Origin: Streptococcus pneumoniae
GTDB lineage: Bacteria > Bacillota > Bacilli > Lactobacillales > Streptococcaceae
DNA: 64,000 nt
Assembly (NCBI RefSeq): GCF_001457635.1
Contig: NZ_LN831051.1
Location: forward strand, 62,001-126,000
Direction of reading: 5' to 3'
Below the pieces are notes generated by a model that was not told the DNA's origin, searched no databases, and was given only the letters and a program-made list of their open reading frames with translations. Both the position numbers and the translations under genes were made by a program. Below, in pieces: positions 10,087-19,028 of the stretch; position 1 is the stretch's first letter; every line of letters begins with the position of its first letter.

Positions 10087-10389
10087 ATGAAAATTACGCA
10101 AGAAGAGGTAACACACGTTGCCAATCTTTCAAAATTAAGATTCTCTGAAAAAGAAACTGCTGCCTTTGCGACCACCTTGTCTAAGATTGTTGACATGGTT
10201 GAATTGCTGGGCGAAGTTGACACAACTGGTGTCGCACCTACTACGACTATGGCTGACCGCAAGACTGTACTCCGCCCTGATGTGGCCGAAGAAGGAACAG
10301 ACCGTGATCGCTTGTTTAAAAACGTACCTGAACAAGACAACTACTATATCAAGGTGCCAGCTATCCTAGACGATGGAGGAGATGCCTAA
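10087..10389 (+). CDS. gatC: Asp-tRNA(Asn)/Glu-tRNA(Gln) amidotransferase subunit C
   Basis: GatC is the small (100-residue) scaffold subunit of the tRNA-dependent amidotransferase that converts Glu-tRNA(Gln) to Gln-tRNA(Gln). The N-terminus [19 protein letters not shown] is typical of the family, as is the C-terminal LRPDVAEEG. It is the first gene of gatC-gatA-gatB, and its stop overlaps the gatA start (TAATG). A ribosome site GAAAGGA precedes the start. Confidence 0.96.
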
Positions 10390-11855
10390 TGACTTTTAAC
10401 AATAAAACTATTGAAGAGTTGCACAATCTCCTTGTCTCTAAGGAAATTTCTGCAACAGAATTGACCCAAGCAACACTTGAAAATATCAAGTCTCGTGAGG
10501 AAGCCCTCAATTCATTTGTCACCATCGCTGAGGAGCAAGCTCTTGTTCAAGCTAAAGCCATTGATGAAGCTGGAATTGATGCTGACAATGTCCTTTCAGG
10601 AATTCCACTTGCTGTTAAGGATAACATCTCTACAGACGGTATTCTCACAACTGCTGCCTCAAAAATGCTCTACAACTATGAGCCAATCTTTGATGCGACA
10701 GCTGTTGCCAATGCAAAAACCAAAGGCATGATTGTCGTTGGAAAGACCAACATGGACGAATTTGCTATGGGTGGTTCAGGTGAAACTTCACACTACGGAG
10801 CAACTAAAAACGCTTGGGACCACAGCAAGGTTCCTGGTGGGTCATCAAGTGGTTCTGCCGCAGCTGTAGCCTCAGGACAAGTTCGCTTGTCACTTGGTTC
10901 TGATACTGGTGGTTCCATCCGCCAACCTGCTGCCTTCAACGGAATCGTTGGTCTCAAACCAACCTACGGAACAGTTTCACGTTTCGGTCTCATTGCCTTT
11001 GGTAGCTCATTAGACCAGATTGGACCTTTTGCTCCTACTGTTAAGGAAAATGCCCTCTTGCTCAACGCTATTGCCAGCGAAGATGCTAAAGACTCTACTT
11101 CTGCTCCTGTCCGCATCGCCGACTTTACTTCAAAAATCGGCCAAGACATCAAGGGTATGAAAATCGCTTTGCCTAAGGAATACCTCGGTGAAGGAATTAA
11201 CCCAGAGGTTAAGGAAACCATTCTAAATGCCGCTAAACACTTTGAAAAATTGGGTGCTATTGTCGAAGAAGTCAGCCTTCCTCACTCTAAATACGGAGTT
11301 GCCGTATACTACATCATCGCTTCATCAGAAGCTTCATCAAACTTGCAACGCTTCGACGGTATCCGTTACGGCTATCGCGCAGAAGATGCAACCAACCTTG
11401 ATGAAATCTATGTAAACAGCCGAAGCCAAGGTTTTGGTGAAGAAGTGAAGCGCCGTATCATGCTGGGTACTTTCAGTCTTTCATCAGGTTACTACGATGC
11501 CTACTATAAGAAGGCTGGACAGGTCCGTACACTTATCATTCAAGATTTCGAAAAAGTCTTCGCGGATTACGATTTGATTTTGGGTCCAACTGCTCCAAGT
11601 GTTGCCTATGACTTGGATTCTCTCAACCATGACCCAGTTGCCATGTACTTAGCCGACCTATTGACCATACCTGTAAACTTGGCAGGACTGCCTGGAATTT
11701 CGATTCCTGCTGGATTCTCTCAAGGTCTACCTGTCGGACTCCAATTGATTGGTCCCAAGTACTCTGAGGAAACCATTTACCAAGCTGCTGCTGCTTTTGA
11801 AGCAACAACAGACTACCACAAACAACAACCCGTGATTTTTGGAGGTGACAACTAA
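10389..11855 (+). CDS. gatA: Glutamyl-tRNA(Gln) amidotransferase subunit A
   Basis: This is the amidase subunit, which hydrolyses glutamine and passes ammonia through a channel to GatB. Its 488 residues carry the amidase signature [14 protein letters not shown] (~150-165), and the catalytic Lys in AVKDNI (~77-82) and two serines of the Ser-cisSer-Lys triad are present. It is joined to gatC and gatB by TAATG overlaps, consistent with coupled translation of an obligate complex. Confidence 0.97.
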
Positions 11856-13297
11856 TGAACTTTGAAACAGTCATCGGACTTGAAGTCCACGTAGAGCTCA
11901 ACACCAATTCAAAAATCTTCTCACCTACTTCTGCCCACTTTGGAAATGACCAAAATGCCAACACTAACGTGATTGACTGGTCTTTCCCAGGAGTTCTACC
12001 AGTTCTCAATAAAGGGGTTGTTGATGCCGGTATCAAGGCTGCTCTTGCCCTCAACATGGACATCCACAAAAAGATGCACTTTGACCGCAAGAACTACTTC
12101 TATCCTGATAACCCCAAAGCCTACCAAATTTCTCAATTTGATGAACCAATCGGATATAATGGCTGGATTGAAGTCAAACTAGAAGACGGTACGACCAAGA
12201 AAATCGGTATCGAACGTGCCCACCTAGAGGAAGACGCTGGTAAAAACATCCATGGTACAGATGGCTACTCTTATGTTGACCTCAACCGCCAAGGGGTTCC
12301 CTTGATTGAGATTGTATCTGAGGCAGATATGCGTTCGCCAGAGGAGGCCTATGCTTATCTGACAGCCCTCAAGGAAGTTATCCAGTACGCTGGCATTTCT
12401 GACGTTAAGATGGAAGAAGGTTCTATGCGTGTGGATGCCAACATCTCCCTTCGCCCTTATGGTCAAGAAAAATTCGGTACCAAGACTGAATTGAAGAACC
12501 TCAACTCCTTCTCAAACGTTCGTAAAGGTCTTGAATACGAAGTCCAACGCCAGGCTGAAATTCTTCGCTCAGGTGGTCAAATCCGCCAAGAAACACGCCG
12601 TTACGATGAAGCTAACAAAACAACCATCCTCATGCGTGTCAAGGAAGGGGCTGCTGACTACCGCTACTTCCCAGAACCAGACCTACCCCTCTTTGAAATT
12701 TCTGACGAGTGGATTGAGGAAATGCGGACTGAGTTGCCAGAGTTTCCAAAAGAACGTCGTGCGCGTTATGTATCTGACCTTGGTTTATCAGACTACGATG
12801 CTAGTCAGTTGACTGCTAATAAAGTCACTTCTGACTTCTTTGAAAAAGCTGTTGCCCTAGGTGGTGATGCCAAACAAGTCTCTAACTGGCTCCAAGGGGA
12901 AGTCGCTCAGTTCTTGAATGCTGAAGGTAAAACACTGGAACAAATCGAATTGACACCAGAAAACTTGGTTGAAATGATTACCATCATCGAAGACGGTACT
13001 ATTTCATCTAAGATTGCCAAGAAAGTCTTTGTCCATCTAGCTAAAAATGGCGGTGGCGCGCGTGAATACGTGGAAAAAGCAGGTATGGTTCAAATTTCAG
13101 ATCCAGCTATCTTGATCCCAATCATCCACCAAGTCTTTGCCGATAACGAAGCTGCTGTTGCCGACTTCAAGTCAGGCAAACGTAACGCCGACAAGGCCTT
13201 TACAGGATTCCTTATGAAGGCAACCAAAGGCCAAGCCAACCCACAAGTTGCCCTTAAACTACTTGCACAGGAATTGGCGAAGTTGAAAGAAAACTAG
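11855..13297 (+). CDS. gatB: Asp/Glu-tRNA amidotransferase subunit B
   Basis: GatB is the tRNA-binding kinase/transamidase subunit. It has 480 residues: a catalytic cradle starting [16 protein letters not shown], the family segment [18 protein letters not shown] (~70-87), and the C-terminal YqeY-like tail domain that contacts tRNA. It is the last gene of the operon and is followed by a terminator hairpin at 13307-13330. Confidence 0.97.
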   Translation: MNFETVIGLEVHVELNTNSKIFSPTSAHFGNDQNANTNVIDWSFPGVLPVLNKGVVDAGIKAALALNMDIHKKMHFDRKNYFYPDNPKAYQISQFDEPIGYNGWIEVKLEDGTTKKIGIERAHLEEDAGKNIHGTDGYSYVDLNRQGVPLIEIVSEADMRSPEEAYAYLTALKEVIQYAGISDVKMEEGSMRVDANISLRPYGQEKFGTKTELKNLNSFSNVRKGLEYEVQRQAEILRSGGQIRQETRRYDEANKTTILMRVKEGAADYRYFPEPDLPLFEISDEWIEEMRTELPEFPKERRARYVSDLGLSDYDASQLTANKVTSDFFEKAVALGGDAKQVSNWLQGEVAQFLNAEGKTLEQIELTPENLVEMITIIEDGTISSKIAKKVFVHLAKNGGGAREYVEKAGMVQISDPAILIPIIHQVFADNEAAVADFKSGKRNADKAFTGFLMKATKGQANPQVALKLLAQELAKLKEN

Positions 13298-13306
13298 ACA
13301 GAACAA

Positions 13307-13330
13307 AACCAGCCCTAAGGTTGGTTTTTT
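13307..13330 (+). terminator. Terminator after gatB
   Basis: AACCAGCC-CTAA-GGTTGGTT (one G-U pair) is followed by TTTT. It ends one base before the -35 of the next gene's promoter. Confidence 0.8.
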
Positions 13331-13331
13331 C

Positions 13332-13360
13332 TTGACAAATAGAAAGAAAACGTTTACAAT
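13332..13360 (+). promoter_or_regulatory. Promoter of the dehydrogenase gene
   Basis: -35 TTGACA (13332-13337) and -10 TACAAT (13355-13360) are 17 bases apart, an almost ideal sigma-A promoter. A cre-like site covers the spacer and most of the -10. Confidence 0.75.
13344..13358. promoter_or_regulatory. cre site (CcpA operator)
   Basis: AAGAAAACGTTTACA matches the cre consensus WTGNAARCGNWWWCA at 14 of 15 positions (the second base differs). It overlaps the spacer and -10, so CcpA binding should block RNA polymerase. Glucose repression of the dehydrogenase is the inference. Confidence 0.7.
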
Positions 13361-13420
13361 ATTGCGTGTAAAGTTTCCAAACAAGAAAACTAAAAATCGC
13401 AACAATAAGGAGTTATTTAT

Positions 13421-14464
13421 ATGGCTACAATGAAGGCAGCTCGCTGGCATGCAGCGAAAGATGTTCGTATTCAAGAAATAGAAGTTCCTGAAGTACTTCC
13501 GCACCAAGTAAAAGTTGCAGTTAAGTTCACAGGAATTTGTGGTACTGACCTCCATGAATTTTTAGATGGACCTATCTTTATCCCAACAGATGAGCACGTC
13601 TATTCTGGTCAAAAAGCACCGGTAACACTGGGACATGAATTTTCTGGTGAAATCATAGAAGTCGGAAGCGATGTTACCCGTGTTAAAGTTGGTGATCGTG
13701 TTGCTGTGGAACCAATTCTAGCTAAAAATAACTTAGTTGGTGATTATAATTTGGATCCAAACCTTAATTTTGTCGGTTTGGCTGCAGACGGTGGATTTGC
13801 CAAATATTGTGTTTTAGACGGTGACTTAGTACATGTCATTCCAGATAGCTTGAGCTATGAGCAAGCTGCTCTTACTGAACCCGCTGCTGTTGCAGTCTAT
13901 GCTGTTCGTCAATCTTCTTTGAAGGCTGGCGATACAGCTGTTGTCTTTGGTTTAGGCCCGATTGGTCTATTAATTGTAGAAGCTCTTCGTGCAGCTGGTG
14001 CTTCTAAGATTTATGCTGTTGAACTATCACCTGAACGTCAAGCAAAAGCTGAAGAGTTAGGAGCTATCGTTGTCCGTCCGGAAGAAGGTGAAACAGCTGT
14101 TGAAGCTATTCATCGTTTAACAAACGGTGGTGTAGATGTTTCTTATGAAGTAACGGGTGTGCCAGTAGTTTTAGGACAAGCCTTAGCTGCCGTACATAAA
14201 GCAGGTGAGTGCATGGTGGTCTCTATCTGGGAACGAGAAGCAAATATTAATCCGAATGAATTTGCAATCCAAGAAAAGACACTAAAAGGAATCATCGCTT
14301 ATCGTCATATCTTCCCTAAAGTATTAGAATTGATGGAACAAGGCTACTTCTCTGCTGAAAAATTAGTTACTAAGAAAATTAAATTGGAAAATATCGTCGA
14401 AGAAGGCTTTATCGAATTAACTCAAGATAAGTCACAAATTAAAATTTTGGTAGAACCAGAATAA
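13421..14464 (+). CDS. Zinc-dependent alcohol dehydrogenase, 2,3-butanediol dehydrogenase type
   Basis: This is a medium-chain, zinc-dependent NAD(P)-linked dehydrogenase of 347 residues. The N-terminal catalytic domain has the zinc-ligand segment GICGTDLHEF (~38-47) and GHEFSGEI (~69-76), and the Rossmann domain has GLGPIGLL (~175-182). The HEF.DGPIFIP segment resembles (R,R)-butanediol/acetoin dehydrogenases; exact substrate specificity cannot be read from sequence. The structural-zinc cysteine cluster usual between residues ~90 and 115 is not obvious here. It is a single-gene unit with a strong promoter overlapped by a cre site. A BOX element follows. It may be an insertion between the gat and efp operons. 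Confidence 0.8.
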   Translation: MATMKAARWHAAKDVRIQEIEVPEVLPHQVKVAVKFTGICGTDLHEFLDGPIFIPTDEHVYSGQKAPVTLGHEFSGEIIEVGSDVTRVKVGDRVAVEPILAKNNLVGDYNLDPNLNFVGLAADGGFAKYCVLDGDLVHVIPDSLSYEQAALTEPAAVAVYAVRQSSLKAGDTAVVFGLGPIGLLIVEALRAAGASKIYAVELSPERQAKAEELGAIVVRPEEGETAVEAIHRLTNGGVDVSYEVTGVPVVLGQALAAVHKAGECMVVSIWEREANINPNEFAIQEKTLKGIIAYRHIFPKVLELMEQGYFSAEKLVTKKIKLENIVEEGFIELTQDKSQIKILVEPE

Positions 14465-14530
14465 AAAATCAATCTTTTTAAGACAATACTAACAGGTCGG
14501 AGTAAACTTACTTCGGCCTTTTGAAATATA

Positions 14531-14681
14531 ATACTCTTCGAAAATCTCTTCAAACCACGTCAGCGTCACATTACCGTATATATGGTTACTGACTTCGTCA
14601 GTTCTATCCACAACCTCAAAACAGTGTTTTGAGCAGCCTGCGGCTAGCTTCCTAGTTTGCTCTTTGATTTCCATTGAGTAT
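14531..14681 (+). repeat. BOX element (boxA-boxB-boxC)
   Basis: The element starts ATACTCTTCGAAAATCTC and ends CATTGAGTAT, the paired ends that form the BOX stem. BoxA contains CGTCAGCGTCACATTACC, boxB the TGACTTCGTCAGTTCTATC...CAGTGTTTTGAG segment, and boxC CTGCGGCTAGCTTCCTAG. It occupies much of the 377-base gap between the dehydrogenase and efp. The remaining flanks show only the efp promoter. Confidence 0.9.
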
Positions 14682-14798
14682 GAGAAGAAATATAGTGGAT
14701 ACTCTTTAACATTAACCACTCCACCTGACTAGCCAATATTCTTTTTCGCTCCTACCAACTCCCAATAACTATTTTGGCTTTATTTCCAGAGTATTTTA

Positions 14799-14807
14799 TG
14801 GTAAAAT
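14799..14807 (+). promoter_or_regulatory. Extended -10 promoter of efp
   Basis: TGG-TAAAAT lies 34 bases before the efp start codon. No -35 at standard spacing. Confidence 0.5.
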
Positions 14808-14841
14808 GAAGAGTAATAATATTTGTTAAAGAGGTAAAAAC

Positions 14842-15402
14842 ATGATTGAAGCAAGTAAATTAAAAGCTGGTATGACCTTTGAAACAGCTGACGGCAAATT
14901 GATTCGCGTTTTGGAAGCTAGTCACCACAAACCAGGTAAAGGAAACACGATCATGCGTATGAAATTGCGTGATGTCCGTACTGGTTCTACATTTGACACA
15001 AGCTACCGTCCAGAGGAAAAATTTGAACAAGCTATTATCGAGACTGTCCCAGCTCAATACTTGTACAAAATGGATGACACAGCATACTTCATGAATACAG
15101 AAACTTACGACCAGTACGAAATCCCTGTAGTCAATGTTGAAAACGAATTGCTTTACATCCTTGAAAACTCTGATGTGAAAATCCAATTCTACGGAACTGA
15201 AGTGATCGGTGTCACCGTTCCTACTACTGTTGAGTTGACAGTTGCTGAAACTCAACCATCTATCAAAGGTGCTACTGTTACAGGTTCTGGTAAACCAGCA
15301 ACGATGGAAACTGGACTTGTCGTAAACGTTCCAGACTTCATCGAAGCAGGACAAAAACTCGTTATCAACACTGCAGAAGGAACTTACGTTTCTCGTGCCT
15401 AA
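14842..15402 (+). CDS. efp: Elongation factor P
   Basis: EF-P relieves ribosome stalling at polyproline stretches. Its 186 residues form three beta-barrel domains: the N-terminal KOW-like domain with the loop [15 protein letters not shown] (~29-43; the lysine at the tip is the modification or contact site), and two OB domains ending in the signature region ([16 protein letters not shown]). It is followed within 21 bases by an Asp23-family gene and then nusB, a conserved Firmicute order. Confidence 0.97.
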
Positions 15403-15423
15403 TCTCTAGAAAGAGGTCATTCT

Positions 15424-15813
15424 ATGGGAATTGAAGAACAACTTGGCGAAATCGTTATCGCCCCACGTGTACTTGAAAAAATCATTGCTATCGCTACTGC
15501 AAAGGTAGAGGGTGTTCACTCTTTTTCAAACAGATCAGTGTCTGATACCCTTTCAAAACTTTCACTCGGCCGTGGCATTTATCTTAAAAACGTGGACGAA
15601 GAACTCACAGCAGATATCTATCTCTACCTTGAGTACGGAGTAAAAGTTCCTAAGGTAGCGGTTGCTATCCAGAAAGCTGTCAAAGATGCCGTCCGTAATA
15701 TGGCTGATGTAGAACTCGCTGCTATCAATATTCACGTTGCAGGTATCGTCCCAGATAAAACACCAAAACCAGAATTGAAAGATCTATTTGACGAGGACTT
15801 CCTCAATGACTAG
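15424..15813 (+). CDS. Asp23/Gls24 family protein (YqhY-type)
   Basis: This 129-residue DUF322 protein begins MGIEEQLGEIVIAPRVLEKI and has the family core IATAKVEGVHSF and YLYLEYGVKVP. The order efp-yqhY-nusB is conserved in Bacillus and Streptococcus. Bacillus YqhY is linked to acetyl-CoA carboxylase control; whether this applies here is unknown. Its end overlaps the nusB start (ATGACTAG). Confidence 0.88.
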   Translation: MGIEEQLGEIVIAPRVLEKIIAIATAKVEGVHSFSNRSVSDTLSKLSLGRGIYLKNVDEELTADIYLYLEYGVKVPKVAVAIQKAVKDAVRNMADVELAAINIHVAGIVPDKTPKPELKDLFDEDFLND

Positions 15814-16228
15814 TCCACTATTAGAATCTAGACGCCAACTCCGTAAATGCGCTTTTCAAGCTCTCATGAGCCTTGAGTTCGGTACGGATGTCGAAACTGC
15901 TTGTCGTTTCGCCTATACTCATGATCGTGAAGATACGGATGTACAACTTCCAGCCTTTTTGATAGACCTCGTTTCTGGTGTTCAAGCTAAAAAGGAAGAA
16001 CTAGATAAGCAAATCACTCAGCATTTAAAAGCAGGTTGGACCATTGAACGCTTAACGCTCGTGGAGAGAAACCTCCTTCGCTTGGGAGTCTTTGAAATCA
16101 CTTCATTTGACACTCCTCAGCTGGTTGCTGTTAATGAAGCTATCGAGCTTGCAAAGGACTTCTCCGATCAAAAATCTGCCCGTTTTATCAATGGACTGCT
16201 CAGCCAGTTTGTAACAGAAGAACAATAA
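15806..16228 (+). CDS. nusB: Transcription antitermination factor NusB
   Basis: NusB joins NusE/S10 on boxA RNA to promote rRNA antitermination. I choose ATG at 15806 (140 residues, MTSPLLESRRQLRKCAFQ), which overlaps the upstream stop. A longer in-frame version from 15788 would add six unlikely residues. Helical NusB features are present: the arginine-rich N-terminus and the C-terminal VNEAIELAKDFSDQKSARFI. Terminator at 16233-16265. Confidence 0.95.
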   Translation: MTSPLLESRRQLRKCAFQALMSLEFGTDVETACRFAYTHDREDTDVQLPAFLIDLVSGVQAKKEELDKQITQHLKAGWTIERLTLVERNLLRLGVFEITSFDTPQLVAVNEAIELAKDFSDQKSARFINGLLSQFVTEEQ

Positions 16229-16232
16229 AAAG

Positions 16233-16265
16233 AAAAAGTGTTTGATAGATATCAAACACTTTTTT
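16233..16265. terminator. Bidirectional terminator between nusB and the CPBP gene
   Basis: A near-perfect long hairpin AAAAAGTGTTTGAT / ATCAAACACTTTTT serves both the forward nusB transcript and the converging reverse-strand CPBP gene. Confidence 0.9.
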
Positions 16266-16277
16266 CTTTGCCTCCCA

Positions 16278-17000
16278 CTATCTAAAAAAATGATAATAGA
16301 TATAATTGTAAACAAAAATCCAGATAGGTTTTGCATGATTGAGAAAGTTAAAAAAACTATGGCAGAGAATCGTTAATCTCAGATTGTCGGTAGAACGATA
16401 AACAAGGGCAAAAAAGAAACCAATCAGACTATAATATAATAAACTAATTGGATCTCTGTGAGATAGTATCAAATGGCTAATCCCAAAGATGATAGCAGAT
16501 AGGATAACATCCAAATAGTACTTGGACTAGGGAAAGAAGGTATTCATAAAATACCCTCTATCAAGAGTCTCCTCAAAAACAGGACCGATGATTACAGGCA
16601 GGACAAAAGATAAGATAGTCGATAAAAAGGTTGGTTGTCCATTTGAAAAAAGCACGGTAAAATACTCATCATGAATATTCCTATGATTAATCAAATGAGC
16701 ATAGCGTGCCCAAAAATTACCGAGAATCTGATAAACCACATAAGTTGCAAATAAGTAGAAGACAAATGACCAGTTCCAGCTCTTTTTCTCAAAGATAAAG
16801 AGCATCTTTTTCTTTTTTAACCTCCAAATTAATAGAAGGAAACTTCCCACTAATCCCATTGTTAAAATAAGAGAATAGACATCAGCTCCTAACCCTAAAA
16901 TGATCGTCACATACAATCCAATTGTTTGTGGTAAATAGGTAGATAGTAAAATAATAAGCAAAAATATTCCAAATTGTCTTAGTTTTTTTGTGTTTCTCAT
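16278..17000 (-). pseudogene. CPBP-family membrane protease (Abi), interrupted by an in-frame TAG
   Basis: From ATG at 17000 (MRNTKKLRQF) the frame encodes several hydrophobic segments and the first CPBP/Rce1 motif EETLDRGY, then meets TAG at 16527-16529. The same frame continues without shift to 16278 and supplies the two other active-site motifs, FGISHL and CHSFFN. A sense codon in place of the stop gives about 240 residues, a normal CPBP length. CPBP proteins next to double-glycine peptide genes often act as immunity proteins or prepeptide processors. The gene starts 17 bases after the double-glycine peptide gene. Either the strain has lost this function, or a truncated product with only motif 1 is made. 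A sequencing error is less likely for a substitution. Confidence 0.8.
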
Positions 17001-17017
17001 CGTACTTTTTTGAAAGA

Positions 17018-17203
17018 TTACCCTGCTCGGAAGCCGTACTTCCAAGCATCTATATAAGAATTAAGTGCCCCTTGCCTCATATAGGGAGCAAATTCTCTAT
17101 AATATAACCATCTACTATATCCATCTTCCCAAACAGCAAGACCACCTGAAGTTTGCTCCAAGTCCTCAGTTGAAAGAACTGTAAATGTATTTGTACCTGT
17201 CAT
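17018..17203 (-). CDS. Double-glycine leader peptide (bacteriocin-like)
   Basis: A 61-residue product with a 21-residue leader ending TSGG. The leader (FTVLSTEDLEQTSGG) fits the LSxxELxxIxGG motif cut by peptidase-containing ABC exporters. The 40-residue core starts LAVWEDGYSRW and ends AWKYGFRAG. It has three Trp, six Tyr and two Phe, no cysteine, and roughly +1 net charge, so it is not a lanthipeptide or sactipeptide precursor of the usual kind. A ribosome site AAGAAGG precedes ATG. It forms a two-gene unit with the CPBP gene; no exporter is nearby, so it would depend on a transporter elsewhere such as ComAB or BlpAB. The role as bacteriocin or signal is inferred. Confidence 0.75.
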   Translation of the reverse strand: MTGTNTFTVLSTEDLEQTSGGLAVWEDGYSRWLYYREFAPYMRQGALNSYIDAWKYGFRAG

Positions 17204-17330
17204 TGCAAGTACCTTCTTAAAATAGATTGTTGTAGGCTCACATTTATAGTATATTTCTTTTTTTGTCTATTTTATAGCCCATCTCCTCAACTGGCAATTT
17301 TTCGACCTGAATTACATTTTTCCATAAAAA

Positions 17331-17351
17331 ATGAGACCTTTCTAGTCTCAT
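17331..17351 (-). terminator. Terminator at the end of the fab/acc operon
   Basis: ATGAGAC / GTCTCAT hairpin followed on the reverse strand by TTTTTTATGG, 10 bases past the accA stop. Confidence 0.85.
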
Positions 17352-17361
17352 TTAGTCATTC

Positions 17362-18129
17362 TTAGTATTTTCTAAATCGTTGATAGCGTTCTTCCAGCAA
17401 CTCTTCTAGCGGTTTTTGTGAAAGTCTAGCCAGCTCTGTTTGGAGTTCTTTTTTGACACTCTTAATCAGTTCTTTACTAGAAAGTCCTATTTCAGAAATC
17501 ACCTTATCTACCACGTCCATTTCTAACAGTTCATGCGAAGTGATTTTCATCAGTTCTGCTGCTTCCATAGCGCGAGTACCGTCCTTCCATAAAATGGAAG
17601 CAAAGCCTTCTGGACTGAGAATGGCATAGATAGAATTTTCCAGCATCCAGACACGGTCCGCGACAGCTAGAGCCAGAGCCCCGCCTGAACCACCTTCACC
17701 GATAATAATGGCGATAATAGGAACTTTCAGGTCACTCATTTCCATGAGATTGCGAGCGATAGCTTCCCCTTGACCACGTTCTTCCGCTCCGACACCAGGA
17801 TAAGCACCTGCTGTATTGATAAAGGTCACAACTGGACGGCCAAATTTCTCAGCCTGTTTCATCAACCGCAGTGCCTTTCGGTAGCCTTCTGGATGTGGTT
17901 GGCCAAAATTCCGTTTGAGGTTGTCTTGCAAACTCTTGCCTTTTTGGATACCAACCACTGTTACAGCTTGATCTCCAAGCCAACCAATACCACCAACAAC
18001 TGCACCATCATCACGAAAAGAACGGTCACCATGTAATTGGATAAATTCATCAAAAATGCCTGTCGCAAAGTCCAAGGTTGTCAAGCGACTCTGCTCACGC
18101 GCTTCTCTGACTATTTTTGCAATATTCAT
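17362..18129 (-). CDS. accA: Acetyl-CoA carboxylase carboxyltransferase subunit alpha
   Basis: With AccD this subunit transfers CO2 from biotin to acetyl-CoA to give malonyl-CoA. The 255-residue crotonase-fold protein is the short form typical of streptococci. It shows the oxyanion-hole segments GGIGWLGDQ and [20 protein letters not shown]. It is the last gene of the fatty-acid operon and overlaps accD by 4 bases. Confidence 0.96.
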   Translation of the reverse strand: MNIAKIVREAREQSRLTTLDFATGIFDEFIQLHGDRSFRDDGAVVGGIGWLGDQAVTVVGIQKGKSLQDNLKRNFGQPHPEGYRKALRLMKQAEKFGRPVVTFINTAGAYPGVGAEERGQGEAIARNLMEMSDLKVPIIAIIIGEGGSGGALALAVADRVWMLENSIYAILSPEGFASILWKDGTRAMEAAELMKITSHELLEMDVVDKVISEIGLSSKELIKSVKKELQTELARLSQKPLEELLEERYQRFRKY

Positions 18130-18992
18130 CTAGGACTCCCTCCATGCAATCTGACTAGGCTAGCAATCGTATCTGGTAAGTCTCTTCTTTTGACAATAGC
18201 ATCCACAAAGCCATGTTCTAATAGGAATTCTGCCTTTTGGAAATCCTCAGGCAAGCTTTCACGAACCGTATTTTCAATCACACGACGCCCAGCAAAACCA
18301 ACCAAGCTCTGTGGTTCAGCCAGAATGATATCGCCTTCCATAGCGAAAGAAGCTGTCACACCACCAGTCGTTGGATCTGTCAAAATGGTCAGGTAAAAGA
18401 GACCAACATTTGAATGGCGTTTAACCGCCGCAGAGATCTTAGCCATCTGCATGAGACTCATGATTCCTTCCTGCATACGGGCTCCACCAGAGGCTGTGAA
18501 TAGGACAACTGGCAATTTTTCGACAGTCGCATACTCAAACAAACGAGTGATTTTTTCACCTACAACCGTACCCATAGAAGCCATGATAAAGTTAGAATCC
18601 ATAATCCCAAGAGCCACAGTCTGACCTTTAATAAGAGCAGTTCCTGTCACAACGGCTTCATGCAGACCTGTTTTTTCACGCATAGATGCCAGTTTCTTTT
18701 GGTAACCAGGGAAATGCAAGGGATCCTTGCTTTCAATCCCTGTAAACAATTCTTTGAAGGTTCCCATATCAATCGTCAAAGCCAAGCGTTCTTGGGCAGA
18801 AATACGAAAGGTATAGCTACAGTGCGGACAGATACGTTCACTTCCCAGATCCTTCTGATAGATGGTATGCTTACAGCCTGGACACTGGGAAAATAATTCA
18901 TCTGGAACCTCTGGCTTAGCTTGAGGTTTTTCCCTAACCGAACGATTGGGATTGATTCGAATATACTTATCTTTTTTACTAAATAGAGCCAT
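18126..18992 (-). CDS. accD: Acetyl-CoA carboxylase carboxyltransferase subunit beta
   Basis: The beta subunit of the carboxyltransferase has 288 residues. An N-terminal four-cysteine zinc ribbon ([10 protein letters not shown] ... CPHC, ~37-59) precedes the crotonase-fold domain with [11 protein letters not shown] and [13 protein letters not shown]. It overlaps accA by 4 bases, matching the 1:1 complex of the two subunits. Confidence 0.97.
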   Translation of the reverse strand: MALFSKKDKYIRINPNRSVREKPQAKPEVPDELFSQCPGCKHTIYQKDLGSERICPHCSYTFRISAQERLALTIDMGTFKELFTGIESKDPLHFPGYQKKLASMREKTGLHEAVVTGTALIKGQTVALGIMDSNFIMASMGTVVGEKITRLFEYATVEKLPVVLFTASGGARMQEGIMSLMQMAKISAAVKRHSNVGLFYLTILTDPTTGGVTASFAMEGDIILAEPQSLVGFAGRRVIENTVRESLPEDFQKAEFLLEHGFVDAIVKRRDLPDTIASLVRLHGGSPR

Positions 18993-19028
18993 TGATTCCC
19001 CTTTTCGGTTTAAACTCTTAAAGTCATT

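Noticed and set aside
14489..14719. 76-residue reverse-strand open frame between the dehydrogenase and efp
   Set aside because: It is almost entirely made of the BOX element read backwards.
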